In this document: positions 48,893 through 60,139 of the stretch, in pieces
Layout: each line of letters opens with the position of its first letter
Numbering within the stretch: position 1 is the first letter of the stretch
From: Spongilla lacustris
Lineage: Eukaryota > Porifera > Demospongiae > Spongillida > Spongillidae
DNA: 64,000 bases
Assembly (NCBI GenBank): GCA_949361645.1
Contig: OX442418.1
Location: forward strand, 1,532,797-1,596,796
Direction: 5' to 3'
The notes under the pieces: model-generated
What the model saw: only the letters and a program-made list of their open reading frames with translations
Told to the model about the DNA's origin: nothing
Databases searched by the model: none
Translations under genes and position numbers: made by a program

Positions 48893-51800
48893 TAGGAGTG
48901 AAACAGATGGTCACATCAGTGTAGCACACAATAGATAAAGATTTGTTAAACTAAAGCTACTTACCGGCTTTAGTGCACATCACATTCACAACAGAGGAGT
49001 GAAACAGATGGTCACATCAGTGCAGCATACAATATATAAAGATTTGTTAAACTAAAGTTACTTACCGGCTTTAATGGACATCACGTGATATTTATTCATA
49101 ACAGCCTAACAAATGAAATTTATATACAACATAGAAAAGTGAAATAGATGGTCACATCAGTGCAGCATACAATAAATAAAGATTTGTTAAACTAAAGCTA
49201 CTTACCGGCTTTAGTGCACATCACATTCACAACAGAGGAGTGAAACAGATGGTCACATCAGTGCAGCATACAATATATAAAGATTTGTTGAACTATAGCT
49301 ACTTACCCGGTTTAATGCAAATTTCTTCACAACAGAAAAGTGAAATAGATGGTCACATCAATGCAGCATGCAATATATAAAGATTTGTTAAACTAAAGCT
49401 ACTTACCGGCTTTAGTGCACATCACATTCACAACAGAGGAGTGAAACAGATGGTCACACCAATGCAGCATGCAATATATAAAGATTTGTTAAACTAAAGC
49501 TACTTACCGGCTTTAGTGCACATCACATTCACAACAGAGGAGTGAAACAGATGGTCACATCAGTGCAGCATACAATATATAAAGATTTGTTGAACTATAG
49601 CTACTTACCCGGTTTAATGCAAATTTCTTCACAACAGAAAAGTGATATAGATGGTCACATCAGTGCAGCATGCAATATATAAAGATTTGTTAAACTAAAG
49701 CTACTTACCGGCTTTAGTGCACATCACATTCACAACAGAGGAGTGAAACAGATGGTCACACCAATGCAGCATGCAATATATAAAGATTTGTTAAACTAAA
49801 GCTACTTACCGGCTTTAGTGCACATCACATTCACAACAGAGGAGTGAAACAGATGGTCACACCAATGCAGCACGCAATATATAAAGATTTGTTAAACTAA
49901 AGCTACTTACCGGCTTTAGTGCACATCACATTCACAACAGAGGAGTGAAACAGATGGTCACACCAATGCAGCACGCAATATATAAAGATTTGTTAAACTA
50001 AAGCTACTTACCGGCTTTAGTGCACATCACATTCACAACAGAGGAGAGAAACAGATGGTCACATCAGTGCAGCATACAATAAATAAAGATTTGTTAAACT
50101 ATAGCTACTTACTGGCTTTAGTGCACAACACATGAAATTTATTCACAACAGAGGAGAGAAACAGATGGTCACATCACTGCAGCATACAATAAATAAAGAT
50201 TTGTTAAACTATAGCTACTTACTGGCTTTAGTGCACAACACATGAAATTTATTCACAACAGAGGAGAGAAACAGATGGTCACATCAGTGCAGCATACAAT
50301 ATATAAAGATTTGTTAAACTCTAGCTACTTACCCGCTTTAATGCAAATTTATTCACAACAGAGGAGTGAATCAGATGGTCACATCAGTGCAAGCATACAA
50401 TAAATAAAGATTTGTTAAACCAAATCTACTTACCGGCTTTAGTGCACATCACATATTCATAACAGAGGAGTGAAATAGATGGGCACATCAGTGCCACATA
50501 CAATAAATAAAGATTTGTTTAACTAAAGCTACTTACCGGCTTTAGTGCACATCACATTCACAACAGAGGAGTGAAACAGATGGTTATATCAGTGCAGCAT
50601 ACAATATAGAAAGATTTGTTAAACAAAAGCTACTTACCCGCTTTAATGCATATTTATTCACAACAGAGGAGTGAAACAGATGGTCACATCAGTGCAGCGT
50701 ACAATAAATAAAGATTTGTTAAACAAAAGCTACTTACCGGCTTTAGTGCACAACACATGAAATTTATTCACAACAGAGGAGTGAAACAGATGGTCACATC
50801 AGTGCAGCATACAATAAATAAAGATTTGTTAAACTAAAGCTACTTACCGGCTTTAGTGCACATCACATTCACAACAGAGGAGTGAAACAGATGGTTATAT
50901 CAGTGCATCATACAATATAGAAAGATTTGTTAAACAAAAGCTACTTACCCGCTTTAATGCATATTTATTCACAACAGAGGAGTGAAACAGATGGTCACAT
51001 CAGTGCAGCGTACAATAAATAAAGATTTGTTAAACAAAAGCTACTTACCGGCTTTAGTGCACAACACATGAAATTTATTCACAACAGAGGAGTGAAACAG
51101 ATGGTCACATCAGTGCAGCATACAATAAATAAAGATTTGTTAAACAAAAGCTACTTACCAGCTTTAGTGCACAACACATGAAATTTATTCCCAAAAGAGG
51201 AGTGAAACAGATGGTTATATCAGTGCAGCATACAATAAATAACGATTTGATAAACAAAAGCTACTTACCGGCTTTAGTGCACAACACATGAAATTTATTC
51301 ACAACAGAGGAGTAAAACAGATGGTCACATCAGTGCAGCATACAATAAATAAAGATTTGTTAAACAAAAGCTACTTACCAGCTTTAGTGCACAACACATG
51401 AAATTTATTCACAACAGAGGAGTGAAACAGATGGTGATATCAGTGCAGCATACAATATATAAAGATTTGTTAAACTAAAGCTACCTACCCCCTTTAGTGC
51501 ACATCACATTTACAACAGAGGAGTGAAACATATGGTCATATCAGTGCAGCATACAATAAATAAAGATGTGTCAAACTACAGAAACATACCCTCTTTAGTG
51601 CACACCACATGAAATTTATTCGCAACAGAGGAGCGAAACAGATGGTCACATCAGTAAGCAAAGATGTTTCAAGTTACACAAATGTACAGCCTATCAAATG
51701 AAATTTATTTACAACAAACTAAAGCTACTTACCAACTTTAGTGCACATCACATGAAATTTATTCACAACAGAGGAATGGAACAGATATACACATTGCATA

Positions 51801-52590
51801 AAGATGAATCAAACTATAGCTACTTACATGTACTCGCTTCAATGCAAATTTATTCACAACAGAGAAGTGAAGCAGATGGTCACATCAGTGCAGCATAAAT
51901 ATATAAAGATTTATTAAACTAAAGCTACTTACTGGCTTTAGTGCACATCACATGAAATTTATTTGCAGCAGAGGAGTGAAACAGAAAAATGTCATATTAC
52001 AGTGCATAAAGATGTATCGAGCTACAGTTACTTAACATCTTTAATGCATATCACATGAAATTTATTCACAGAGAAGTGAAACAGATGGTCACTTCCGTGC
52101 AGCATACAATGAGTTAAATACATGCTTTATTGCACACCAGATGAAATGTATCCAGAAAAGGGTCACATTTGTGTGAAGATGTAGTGTTCATCAAGCTGTG
52201 TCAAACTACTGTTACTTACCAGCTTAGTGCACATCACATCAAATTTATTCACAACAGAGAAGTGAAAAAGATGGTCACATCAGTGCAACATACAATAAAT
52301 GATGTGTAAAACTAAAGCTACTTACTCTCTTTAGCGCACATCACATGAAATTTTTTCAAAACAGGGAGTAAGAGAGGCGATTACTTCAGTAAGTAACGAT
52401 GTGTCGAACAACTTACAGTCTTGGTTTCAAAATGAAATTCACAACAGGGTAGTAAAACAGTTGATCACATCCTTGAAGATGTGTTAAACTACTATTACCT
52501 ATTACTTACCTCCTTTAGTGATCATCACATGAAATTTATTCATTAACCACAGTGGAGAGAAACAGATGGTTACATCAGTAAGCAAAGATG
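48893..52590. repeat. Minisatellite, about 30 units of 98-118 bp
   Basis: The unit has landmarks acaacagaggagtgaaacag, atggtcacatcagtgcagca, aaagatttgttaaactaaag and ctacttaccggctttagtgc. Some units add acacatgaaatttattc (about 16 bp). Units from 49.3 to 50.0 kb are most alike; those after 51.5 kb are increasingly diverged and irregular. Read on the minus strand, most units carry CCGGTAAGT (a good splice donor), and the longer ones carry AATAAA. The array runs up to the stop codon of the minus-strand gene at 52598. Confidence 0.95.
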
Positions 52591-52597
52591 TGCCTAG

Positions 52598-52768
52598 TCA
52601 CGCCATGTAAGAGTCAAACTGCTTCTTGTACTGCATCACTTGCTGGTTCTCAGTCTGTAGCTCCATTATAAGGATCGCTTGCTCTTTGTTCTGTACCCGA
52701 AGTTGGGCTATCTCTTCATCCTTGGAGGTCACCACTCTCTCCTTCTCTCTTCTTACCTCAGCCAATTC
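52598..52768 (-). CDS. Death-domain gene, last exon (coiled coil)
   Basis: The acceptor is tcggctgtacag|GAA, followed by 56 codons and TGA: ELAEVRREKERVVTSKDEE through QLRVQNKEQ to FDSYMA. Charged heptad-like spacing predicts a coiled coil, probably for self-association. It joins the 52882-53115 exon in phase 0 across a 113-bp intron. An AATAAA (tttatt at about 52537) lies about 60 bp after the stop, inside the terminal unit of the minisatellite. Confidence 0.7.
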   Translation of the reverse strand, partial: ELAEVRREKERVVTSKDEEIAQLRVQNKEQAILIMELQTENQQVMQYKKQFDSYMA

Positions 52769-52881
52769 CTGTACAGCCGACAAAAAATATGATTGGGAAA
52801 CAATGTCAGCATATGAGTCATTGTACATGTCATTGTTTGCCATACATACATGTTTAGGGTACTGTCATGTGCCATACCCAC

Positions 52882-53115
52882 CTCTTTTAATTTATCCATT
52901 TGAACTTTCCAAGCATCAAAACATTTTTCCACTTCATGCCCTTCTTCCTGGGACATAGGTACTTGTGGGGAACTGTTCAACAATGCCTCCTCCACAGTCT
53001 TGATCACCTTCTTTACAAGTTTACCTGTGGAGACCAAATCACTTGCCTCTTCCCCAGTCCCTGCTATGGCTGATGACTGCACATGTAATTCTGACAGGTC
53101 CCATGAACCAGCAAC
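52882..53115 (-). CDS. Death-domain gene, penultimate exon
   Basis: The exon lies between tttactccag|GTT and GAG|GTGGGT and is exactly 78 codons, phase 0 at both ends. It reads VAGSWDLSELHVQ at the start, has a KLVKKVIKTVEEALL helix and ends VQMDKLKE. The high charge and helix-forming content lead into the next exon's coiled coil. No known domain was recognised. Confidence 0.7.
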
Positions 53116-53118
53116 CTG

Positions 53119-53830
53119 GAGTAAAAATATTAGTCTATTGCCCCTCATCTGTGGTCACCTACTGATGCCCCTCTGCTAAAAGCAGTCCTCCCTTTTTTTT
53201 TCTATTTAAGTTTACATGAATATATGTAAAACAAAATCTTTGATGACCTTCTATAAGGGTCTTGGTTGGGGGGGGGGGGGGGGGGGGTTACAGTGCAATT
53301 GCCGAGGATGGAAGGAGAGGGATAGGGATCATTGGTATCGTTCATTGTATGTACAGTATATGTGTAAATGTACATTTACACTGTAAAACTGAGGATACAA
53401 GTTTGTTCATGAGTGTAGTTGTTTTCAAGTGCATCTGCATCTCCATGCATATCAATGCACAGCATTAGTATTTTCATGATGAGGGTATTGGATGTAGAGA
53501 GGAAGGAGCTGAAGTGATGGATATGTTATAGCAGCTGCCCAAGAAAGATAAGGCTGCTGCAGCTTCACATTGCAACAAGTTCTAGATGACCAGTAGCATT
53601 ACCTCCTTATTACATCCCTATGCTTACTAGCAGTTGGTGGAAGAAGATCATGTTCGCGTGGGTGTTGTTTGCTCATTTGCAAGCCAATTTGACCCAATTT
53701 CGATGCATTCCTCCGGCGTGACGTAAAACGCAATAATAATTGCTCATTAGAACAAGGCATTTGCCCAGACCCTATGTGGATACGCAAGGGTGTGGCTACG
53801 CCAGACTACATGCTGTCAGCGTCTTCATCG
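53119..53830. other. Intron sequence with a 20-G run
   Basis: Part of the 5.4-kb intron of the death-domain gene. Poly-G lies at 53268-53287. No other exon was recognised. Confidence 0.5.
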
Positions 53831-54160
53831 AGAGTTACGGCAAATAGGATTTGTGCCGTATCAGAGATAATATATTTAAATATATTATCTCTGGCCGTAT
53901 CATGAAATCATTAAAAAATATAACTCACATAGTGTAGATCTTTATTGCTATCGAGCCACAATGGAAAGACGATCATTGTCATATTTTGTTTAAGTCGCCA
54001 AACCGTTTACTTTAAGAGAACAAAAAAGCTCGTAGTTCTCGTTCCCAGTCCGTGATTTATGACATGGAAACACTTTTAAAATAAGCATGGCATATTACGT
54101 AATGATCTTGGCGCGCGAGAACAGCTCTATATCGGTTACATGCTTTATTTATATATCTGA
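53831..54160 (-). repeat. Repeat R3, partial copy with two nested insertions at its ends
   Basis: It matches the complement of 55990-56210 and 56296-56425. It is interrupted at 53862 by a 32-bp palindrome and abuts the hairpin MITE at 54161. Confidence 0.7.
53862..53893. mobile_element. 32-bp palindromic insert with 7-bp flanking duplication
   Basis: A perfect palindrome, CAGAGATAATATATTT and its complement, flanked by gccgtat on both sides (53855-53861, 53894-53900). The sister R3 copy at about 56161-56174 has a single gccgtat followed directly by catgaa, that is, the empty site. Same ends as 16119-16144. Confidence 0.7.
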
Positions 54161-54445
54161 CAAGATATAAAAACATTCTCTCTGAGAAAGTTGGTGGTAT
54201 ATAGGATTTGAAGGCAATGGTGGTGTAAAAAGGAAGGGAACAAGGGATCAACGATGATACGAAATTTTTTCAACAGTCCTATATTTAGCACTTTTGTAGT
54301 ACGTACATTTTTCGTTGCTAAATATAGGACTGTTAAAAAAATTTCGTATCATCGTTGATCCCTTGTTCCCTTCCTTTTTACACCACCATTGCCTTCAAAT
54401 CCTATATACCACCAACTTTCTCAGAGAGAATGTTTTTATATCTTG
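54161..54445. mobile_element. Hairpin MITE family H1, near-perfect copy
   Basis: Arms of about 125 bp start caagatataaaaacattctc and are almost exact complements around a short loop (acttttgtagtacgtacattttt). Non-coding. Other copies: 57012-57300, a half copy at 59822-59930 and a diverged copy at 2728-2925. Confidence 0.92.
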
Positions 54446-54734
54446 TTCCCTTCATTTTTTTTTTACATTGGGTTGCCTTAATATAACCATTTTGTGGTTT
54501 GTTTCTGACTATATGGAAGCAAATACTTATAAACTCCTGGGGTTACCTTCTTTGTGATTTTATTCAATTGCCATTGAGGATAGGTCCCCCATATTATGCC
54601 TGCTTCTCAGACATATATGTATTATCCACTCAAGGTGGAGGGTATCATGAGGCCCAATTTCACTCATTGTCGCCTATTTTAGGCAAATGAATCTGCTTGG
54701 ACAATCAGTTGATAACACACCTACCATTGAGGTC

Positions 54735-55758
54735 TACTGCTATAGGTCCATGCTGTTTTGTGTGATTGTAAGAGGTATCATAGAAATAGGGTTCTGAGGC
54801 AGCACTATGATGCCTTACCCCAGCTAAAATATCATTTTCTGATAATTTTATTGCATTAATGGCACAAACATCTTTTAACAATCCCCCTGCTTTTGTTCTT
54901 CGAATGTTCAGTGCCTTAGCATCTGCACTAACTTTGCTAACAGCAGCATGTGCAGATCTAGTGGTAACCTTTTGTGCTAACCATTAATGGGTCTGGCAAA
55001 AGGCATCATTTAACTCATCTAGCAATGTCATTTAACTCATCTATAGCAATGTCCTATTGCTTAGAATAGCATTTTCAAGGCCACCCTTATACTCCATTAG
55101 AACACGGCTATCATTGGGTTCATACAGGGAGTAGCTAAAATGATTAAGGAGATGGAAGCATGCAGTCAATACTTAAATTTACTTACTTTGACACTGGTAA
55201 TACATATAGAAGCCACATAATAATGTAGACCCCATGTCATGCATTATTTGTGTGTACTATACTAGGGGTGACATTATTGAACTGTATTGTAAAGCATAAT
55301 AAACATAACTGTAACAGAAATAGTGCATCTAATATGAATACTGTGTAGCAACACCCATTATGCAGCATGACAAAATCCAGCTGTACATGTCATCACCTAG
55401 CAACACAATGTATAAAGCACTTTTCCAGCTGCTCTAGACTAAGAGAAGCGCGCCAAACCATAATATTCCGTGCACAACTCACCTTTGGGCCTCACGCTTA
55501 CGCTTCTGGTATTGCGCCCTTTTCGCTAAACATGCAGCAGAAGGGTTTATCCAATATTGTATCCTTTTGGAATCCCGATTGGTCTCTTGCTGCTTTTGCC
55601 TCTTAGAAGCTCGTAACTTGTCAGAATTCTGCTCATCACAGCATACACGCCCCCTCTTAGAAGCGCCGAACCCGAGAGAGGTCTCTAACTCCTCGTTTCG
55701 ATTTTGGAGGTATTCCGCTCGTCGCTTTGCTCTCCGCTGTTGTTGTCGTGAAGGCATT
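54735..55758 (-). pseudogene. Remnant of a Helitron-like or related mobile-element ORF (5' part)
   Basis: The minus strand opens MPSRQQQRRAKRRAEYLQNR at 55758 and runs 88 codons, with Arg/Lys-rich repeats ending CLAKRAQYQKRKREAQ, to a donor AAG|GTGAGT at 55493. After a stretch with stops and a short local duplication (55000-55050), a long stop-free frame (54985-54735) contains AGGLLKDVCAINAIKL and HHSAASEPYFYDTSYN, then VDLNGRCVIN-stop. I recall the basic N-terminus together with SASSEPYFYD-type motifs from large mobile-element proteins of sponges that continue into Helitron helicases; this is memory. It lies within an intron of the death-domain gene and is broken. Confidence 0.45.
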
Positions 55759-55814
55759 TTGATAAAAACAACTTCGCCAATATGAGTTAAAAAATGATAG
55801 ATAACTAATACTAT

Positions 55815-56430
55815 ACACATATCACGTGGGAACGCTTCCATAATGCATATTACGTATATCAGTAACATGCTTTATTTCTATATCTGAGACGTGTAGATGT
55901 TCTTCCAGAATTTTCTAGATTTTTTGGTGTATTTTGCGCTCATTACAACCATTCCTATCCAGAAAAACTGTCGGAGGAGAAATTTGGGACTGGGAACGAG
56001 AACTACGAGCATTTTTGTTCTCTTAAAGTAAACGGTCTGGCGACTTGAACAAAACATGAAAATGATCGTCTTTCCATTGTGGATCGATAGCAATAAAGAG
56101 CTACACTATCCGTTTCTCGGTTCGTGAGTTATACGCGGATCGCGTTTTTTTAATGATTTCATGATACGGCACAAATCCTATATGAGAGTTACTTCCGTAA
56201 CTCTCGATACCTGAAGATGTATTGTCAGGAAATTGGTTTTAAAGAGCGCCAGTTACACCAATAAATGTAGAATTTCCCGACAATATATCTTCAGGAATCA
56301 GATGTATAAATAAAGCATGTAACCGATATACATAATTTGCAGCTGTTCTCGCGCGCCAAGATATACGTAATCATTACGTAATATGCAATGCTTATTAAAA
56401 GCGTTTCCATGTCAATTTTCACGTATAATC
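55815..56430. mobile_element. Repeat R3, fullest copy, with inverted ends
   Basis: The block gcatattacgta...aacatgctttattt...atatctga at about 55840-55888 recurs inverted at 56296-56425, framing the R3 body (55975-56210). This fits a roughly 0.6-kb non-autonomous DNA element. Its target duplication is not clear. Confidence 0.55.
56210..56295. mobile_element. 86-bp hairpin inserted in R3
   Basis: cctgaagatgtattgtcagg and its imperfect complement at 56273-56295 flank a loop of about 40 bp. It is absent from the other R3 copies. Confidence 0.6.
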
Positions 56431-57011
56431 GTATAATTAGAATTGTGTATCGTTTATATATGACTACGTACGGCATAATGTGACAAGTTGTCTGTCAAAC
56501 CAAGTAAGTCTAATAGTTAGTCAACACTTCCACTAAAAAGTGCTGCATCAATAGCTTTAACTGCCATACGATTTTGCGGGCAGAATAAAGTGACCAAAGA
56601 AACCCCCGTAGCACAGCCGCACAGGTAATTTGTCATAGTACATTCCGGTTTATCAATATGTTCTAGAAATCGCAAGCCGGGCCACGTCCATCAGCTATGT
56701 GTAACTTTGTTCAGCTATTGTCTGCCTTAATTGATTCTATACGACGCCAACACTGCAACAGTGATACTCTTCCGCGAGTTTGGTACAATCATTATCTCTG
56801 GTGCAATGCGGATCCGGGCGTCTGCTTGTTACACTAGCTATAGCATGGTAATGTTGAATCCAACCGAGCTATGATCAAGGCAGTGCATAAGCCTGGCTCG
56901 CGAGTTTCGATCTACAACAGCTGCAAATGTGACATAACAGTAAACATTGTGTTGCTAGGCAATAAAGTTGATATGTACGGGTTCTAACACTAATTAAAAG
57001 AATGAATGAAA
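56431..57011. other. Intron sequence, nothing recognised
   Basis: No exon or repeat seen. Confidence 0.4.
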
Positions 57012-57300
57012 CAAGATATAAAAAACATTCTCTCTGAGACAGTTGGTTAGATATAGGATTTGAAGGCAATGGTGGTGTAAATAGGAATGGAACAAGGGAT
57101 CAAGGTGAAACGAATTTTTTTTTAACAGTCCTATATTTAGCAACAAAAGATGTACCGTACTACAAAAGTGCTAAATATATAGGACTGTTAAAAAAAATTC
57201 TTATCATCCTTGATCCCTTGTTCCATTCTTTTTTACACCACCATTGCCTTCAAATTCTATATCTAACCAACTTTCTCAGAGAAAATGTTTTTATATCTTG
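57012..57300. mobile_element. Hairpin MITE family H1, second copy
   Basis: Same ends (caagatataaaaa) and arms as 54161-54445, with more mismatches (gttggttagatatagg in place of gttggtggtatatagg on both arms). Confidence 0.9.
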
Positions 57301-57724
57301 TTTTCACTACAGAGCCAAGAAGAAAATTGGGCTAATGGTTCAGTGATGCCATTCGATAGTATACGTCCCAATAGTCAGTCAGCCCTTATATTAGTTACAA
57401 AACTTTTGCTGTCTCTAAAAGCTTGCAGCAAGTTAAGCTGGCATCGGGTGCAGTTTCCAACAATCCTTCACAGAATGAAAATATGGCCCCTGACAATTTG
57501 CAAAGCAGAATTGCCCGGCATTAAGAGGCATCCTCAAAAGATGAGATTGGAATGAGTTCTGCCCCAAATTCCGATGCAAATACAGCCTCTATGTCGCATT
57601 TTCTAAACAGATGATTGGTGAGTTCAGTACTACACACGTTTGGAACATTATCGGGGATTTTTTGGCACTTTAAACATAAATAGGCTTAGTTCATGATTTG
57701 TCGCTCCCCAGCCTCAATCTGTTT
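57301..57724. other. Intron sequence with a possible broken coding stretch
   Basis: A frame near 57430-57610 reads GAVSNNPSQNENMAPDN, then continues past a stop to SSAPNSDANTASMSHFLN. It could be a decayed exon, but no homology was recognised. Confidence 0.3.
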
Positions 57725-57925
57725 TTAGTTTTTGTGTAGTTTTGGGGGGGCAAAAATGTTGGTTTCTAGGGGTCCGCCCTAACCCCCATGCATGGGGAAG
57801 TTCTAGGGTGGGAGGGGTGCCCATGCCCACCTGCTGCACCCTCCCCAAGGTGACTCCCCCTCACTCCTTGCCACGGCCTCACCTGTGCCCCACCTCCCCT
57901 AATCCTGGATCCGCCACTGGGATTA
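57725..57925. repeat. GC-rich repeat ending cctggatccgccactgg
   Basis: Its end complements the ccagtggcggcctgg at 62915-62930 and resembles 35577-35592. Base composition is far richer in G+C than the neighbours. Confidence 0.45.
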
Positions 57926-58491
57926 AATGTTCTGTCTATCTGTCAGCCTTACACTGGGGGTGACATGGGATTTTGCTGGGTAGGTTAGCCCAATAATTCC
58001 TTCATTTCAATTTTATCAGCATCTAATGCACCACACATACATAACCCACAGATATAAAGTTTGTTACTCTAGGACTAAAGATATGTGCAATGATTGAAAG
58101 GTGAAAAGTACTTATTCACGTGACTTGATATTTACACAAATGATCAAACAAAAATGATAAACCAAATCAGAAATTGTTGTGGCAAAGAGATAGTTGGTTT
58201 GTTTAGTGCTCACCCAGTTGTCCACACTTCAACAGTTTCACCATAAAGTACTTAATCACAGGCTCCATCCAAATAAGCCAACCGCAGTGTCAATGCACCA
58301 GCCTAGTGTACACTGAAGCATTGACACTCAATTATATAAAACCCCATACCTGTTTAACAATAAAAAGGCATTTTTATTACTATAGAAAATTTTAGTTTAG
58401 TGCATGTACATACACCAAAATAAAGCAAAGGATGGTGTACTTAAACAGATCTACATGTATATACACTCTGCATGTCCCATATTTCACTTAC
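57926..58491. other. Intron sequence, nothing recognised
   Basis: 3' side includes the donor of the 58492-59363 exon (CAT|GTAAGT, complement of 58486-58491). Confidence 0.45.
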
Positions 58492-59363
58492 ATGTTCCTT
58501 CTTATAGTGATGGTCCTTCGTTATGATCTCCATAACACCTATAGCTAGCACTTGAATGGCTTTTAACTGGTCTTTACCCAAAGGAAAGAGTACATTGTAC
58601 ACACAAAGTGGTATGGAGTACACCAGCTGTAAACATCCCTTGCCAACAGTGCAAAGTTTCAGTGTATAGTCTTCAAGCTGCAAAGATTGCTTTAATTTAG
58701 CTGTGAAGGTTGCTATTTGTTCTGCAGTGATCTCATTATTCTCAGGTAATTGAGCAATAGACACTTTTAATATGAAGTAAGTAATGCCTTTTATTCGTGG
58801 CAATCCTGAAGATGCTGGACACTCGAAGATGTTCCGTTTGGAATATTTGTATACCTCATCCACATATGACTTAAGACTGGATAGTATGTCTGTTCTGTCA
58901 TTTTGAGTTTTAGTTTTAACTGTTGCAATAACTTTTCTCAAAACATCACAGTTGAACCATGTGTAATAGTCAGACAGAATTGCTGAACATGCAAAGTGAT
59001 CGGCTGCCCCGATCTCCTTCCATCTGTCCGTAAGCATGGCCACATCTTTCTTGCCTGACATCATTCCTGGGATACTAGTAAGGACTTTTTTGTACTCTTC
59101 AATAGATACATTCTCTTCCATCCAACTTTTAAATTGGATAACAACATCTCTGAGTTGATCAAATATGACATCTGCATCAGCTGTGACTTGCAATAATAAA
59201 CTATCTTTCACATTTGGACTTAGACCAGGTGTATTAAGGCACAAAAATCGTGCATCCCTTCGTGGGCTAGGGCATCCATGGGAAATAAGTTTCTTGAAGT
59301 CACAATGTCCACATCCACAGTTAGCCAATACTGCATCAAAATTTACCAATAAATCAGAACTGT
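58492..59363 (-). CDS. Death-domain gene, large internal exon with an uncharacterised conserved region
   Basis: An uninterrupted frame of 290 codons after two bases that complete the previous codon (G|AC = Asp). The acceptor is ttgcctttcag and the donor CAT|GTAAGTGAA (phase 0). Visible pattern: a Cys-rich CGCGHCDFKKLISHGCPSP near the start, ILSDYYTWFNCDVLRKVI in the middle, then a KLCTVGKGCLQLVYSIP block near the end. I associate the YYTWFNxxxLxxVI ... GCxxLxYxIP pattern with a region that accompanies death and NACHT-type domains in sponge and cnidarian proteins; this is memory. No enzymatic motif is evident. It probably acts as a cytoplasmic interaction or regulatory region. Confidence 0.75.
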
Positions 59364-59821
59364 CTGAAAGGCAAGCACATTTCATTATCACTCGAGTTAT
59401 GAATTTGTGTCAGTATATCTATCCAAAACCCACTATTCAATTACAAACAAATTCTCAAGAAGAAAATTCATGAGTACATACACAATCTACCAGTTCAGGT
59501 GGGGTTTGAGCCATGAAATACACATGAACCACATCTAGTCAATTATCGGGACCTACGTTTTAATAGGTCCTATGTAGGATCAGTTTGAAGTGTCATGAAT
59601 AAGATTAGCAAAACACCAGATTCCGTTACCGATGCACCGTAGAATCAGTGAAATTTAGTCAGTGTACTTGGATACAGCCGTCGAATACCTACAATGCAGT
59701 AAAACTACCGACGCTAAGAAAGCTCGGACAACAGTACTCGTTCATACACTCGAACCTTTAAAAACGTTTTTCCTTCTAATTCTTCCGGATCTGATAATAT
59801 AAGAATTGTTCGGCATAATGT
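59364..59821. other. Intron sequence, nothing recognised
   Basis: Start of the 2.8-kb intron that continues to 62136. Confidence 0.45.
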
Positions 59822-59930
59822 TACAAAAGTGCTAAATATAGGACTGTTAAAAATTTTTCGTATCATCATTGATCCCTTGTTCCCTTCCTTTTTACTAACT
59901 TTCTCAGGGAGAATTTTTTTTATATCTAGA
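59822..59930. mobile_element. Hairpin MITE family H1, right half only
   Basis: It starts at the loop (acaaaagtgctaaatatagg) and runs to a ttttatatct end. The other arm is absent. Confidence 0.8.
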
Positions 59931-59944
59931 CTTGCCACCTCCAC

Positions 59945-60053
59945 ATGCCGGCCAAAATCCATCATACTCAACGAGATCTATGGTCGGCTGAATCTCAACC
60001 TGGTCTGTGCCAATGCCACAGCTGTCCTTTCTAGGATAGCTCCTCCACCATAG
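59945..60053 (+). pseudogene. LINE C-terminal remnant, copy A
   Basis: It reads EIYGRLNLNLVCANATAVLS and stops at TAG (60051-60053). It begins directly after the MITE half copy. Confidence 0.55.
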
Positions 60054-60139
60054 ACCTAAATTTCACATATAATGTGTTTATTATCTTCCTTGTATTATCT
60101 TATATTATCATACAATAATTATTATCTTGTTGAATTATA

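Noticed and set aside
48893..52590. CRISPR-like array
   Set aside because: Units of 98-118 bp repeat over their whole length with no unique spacers, in eukaryotic DNA: a minisatellite.
52626..52958. Plus-strand open frame opposite the coiled-coil exons
   Set aside because: Antisense shadow of the minus-strand exons, which have matching splice phases.
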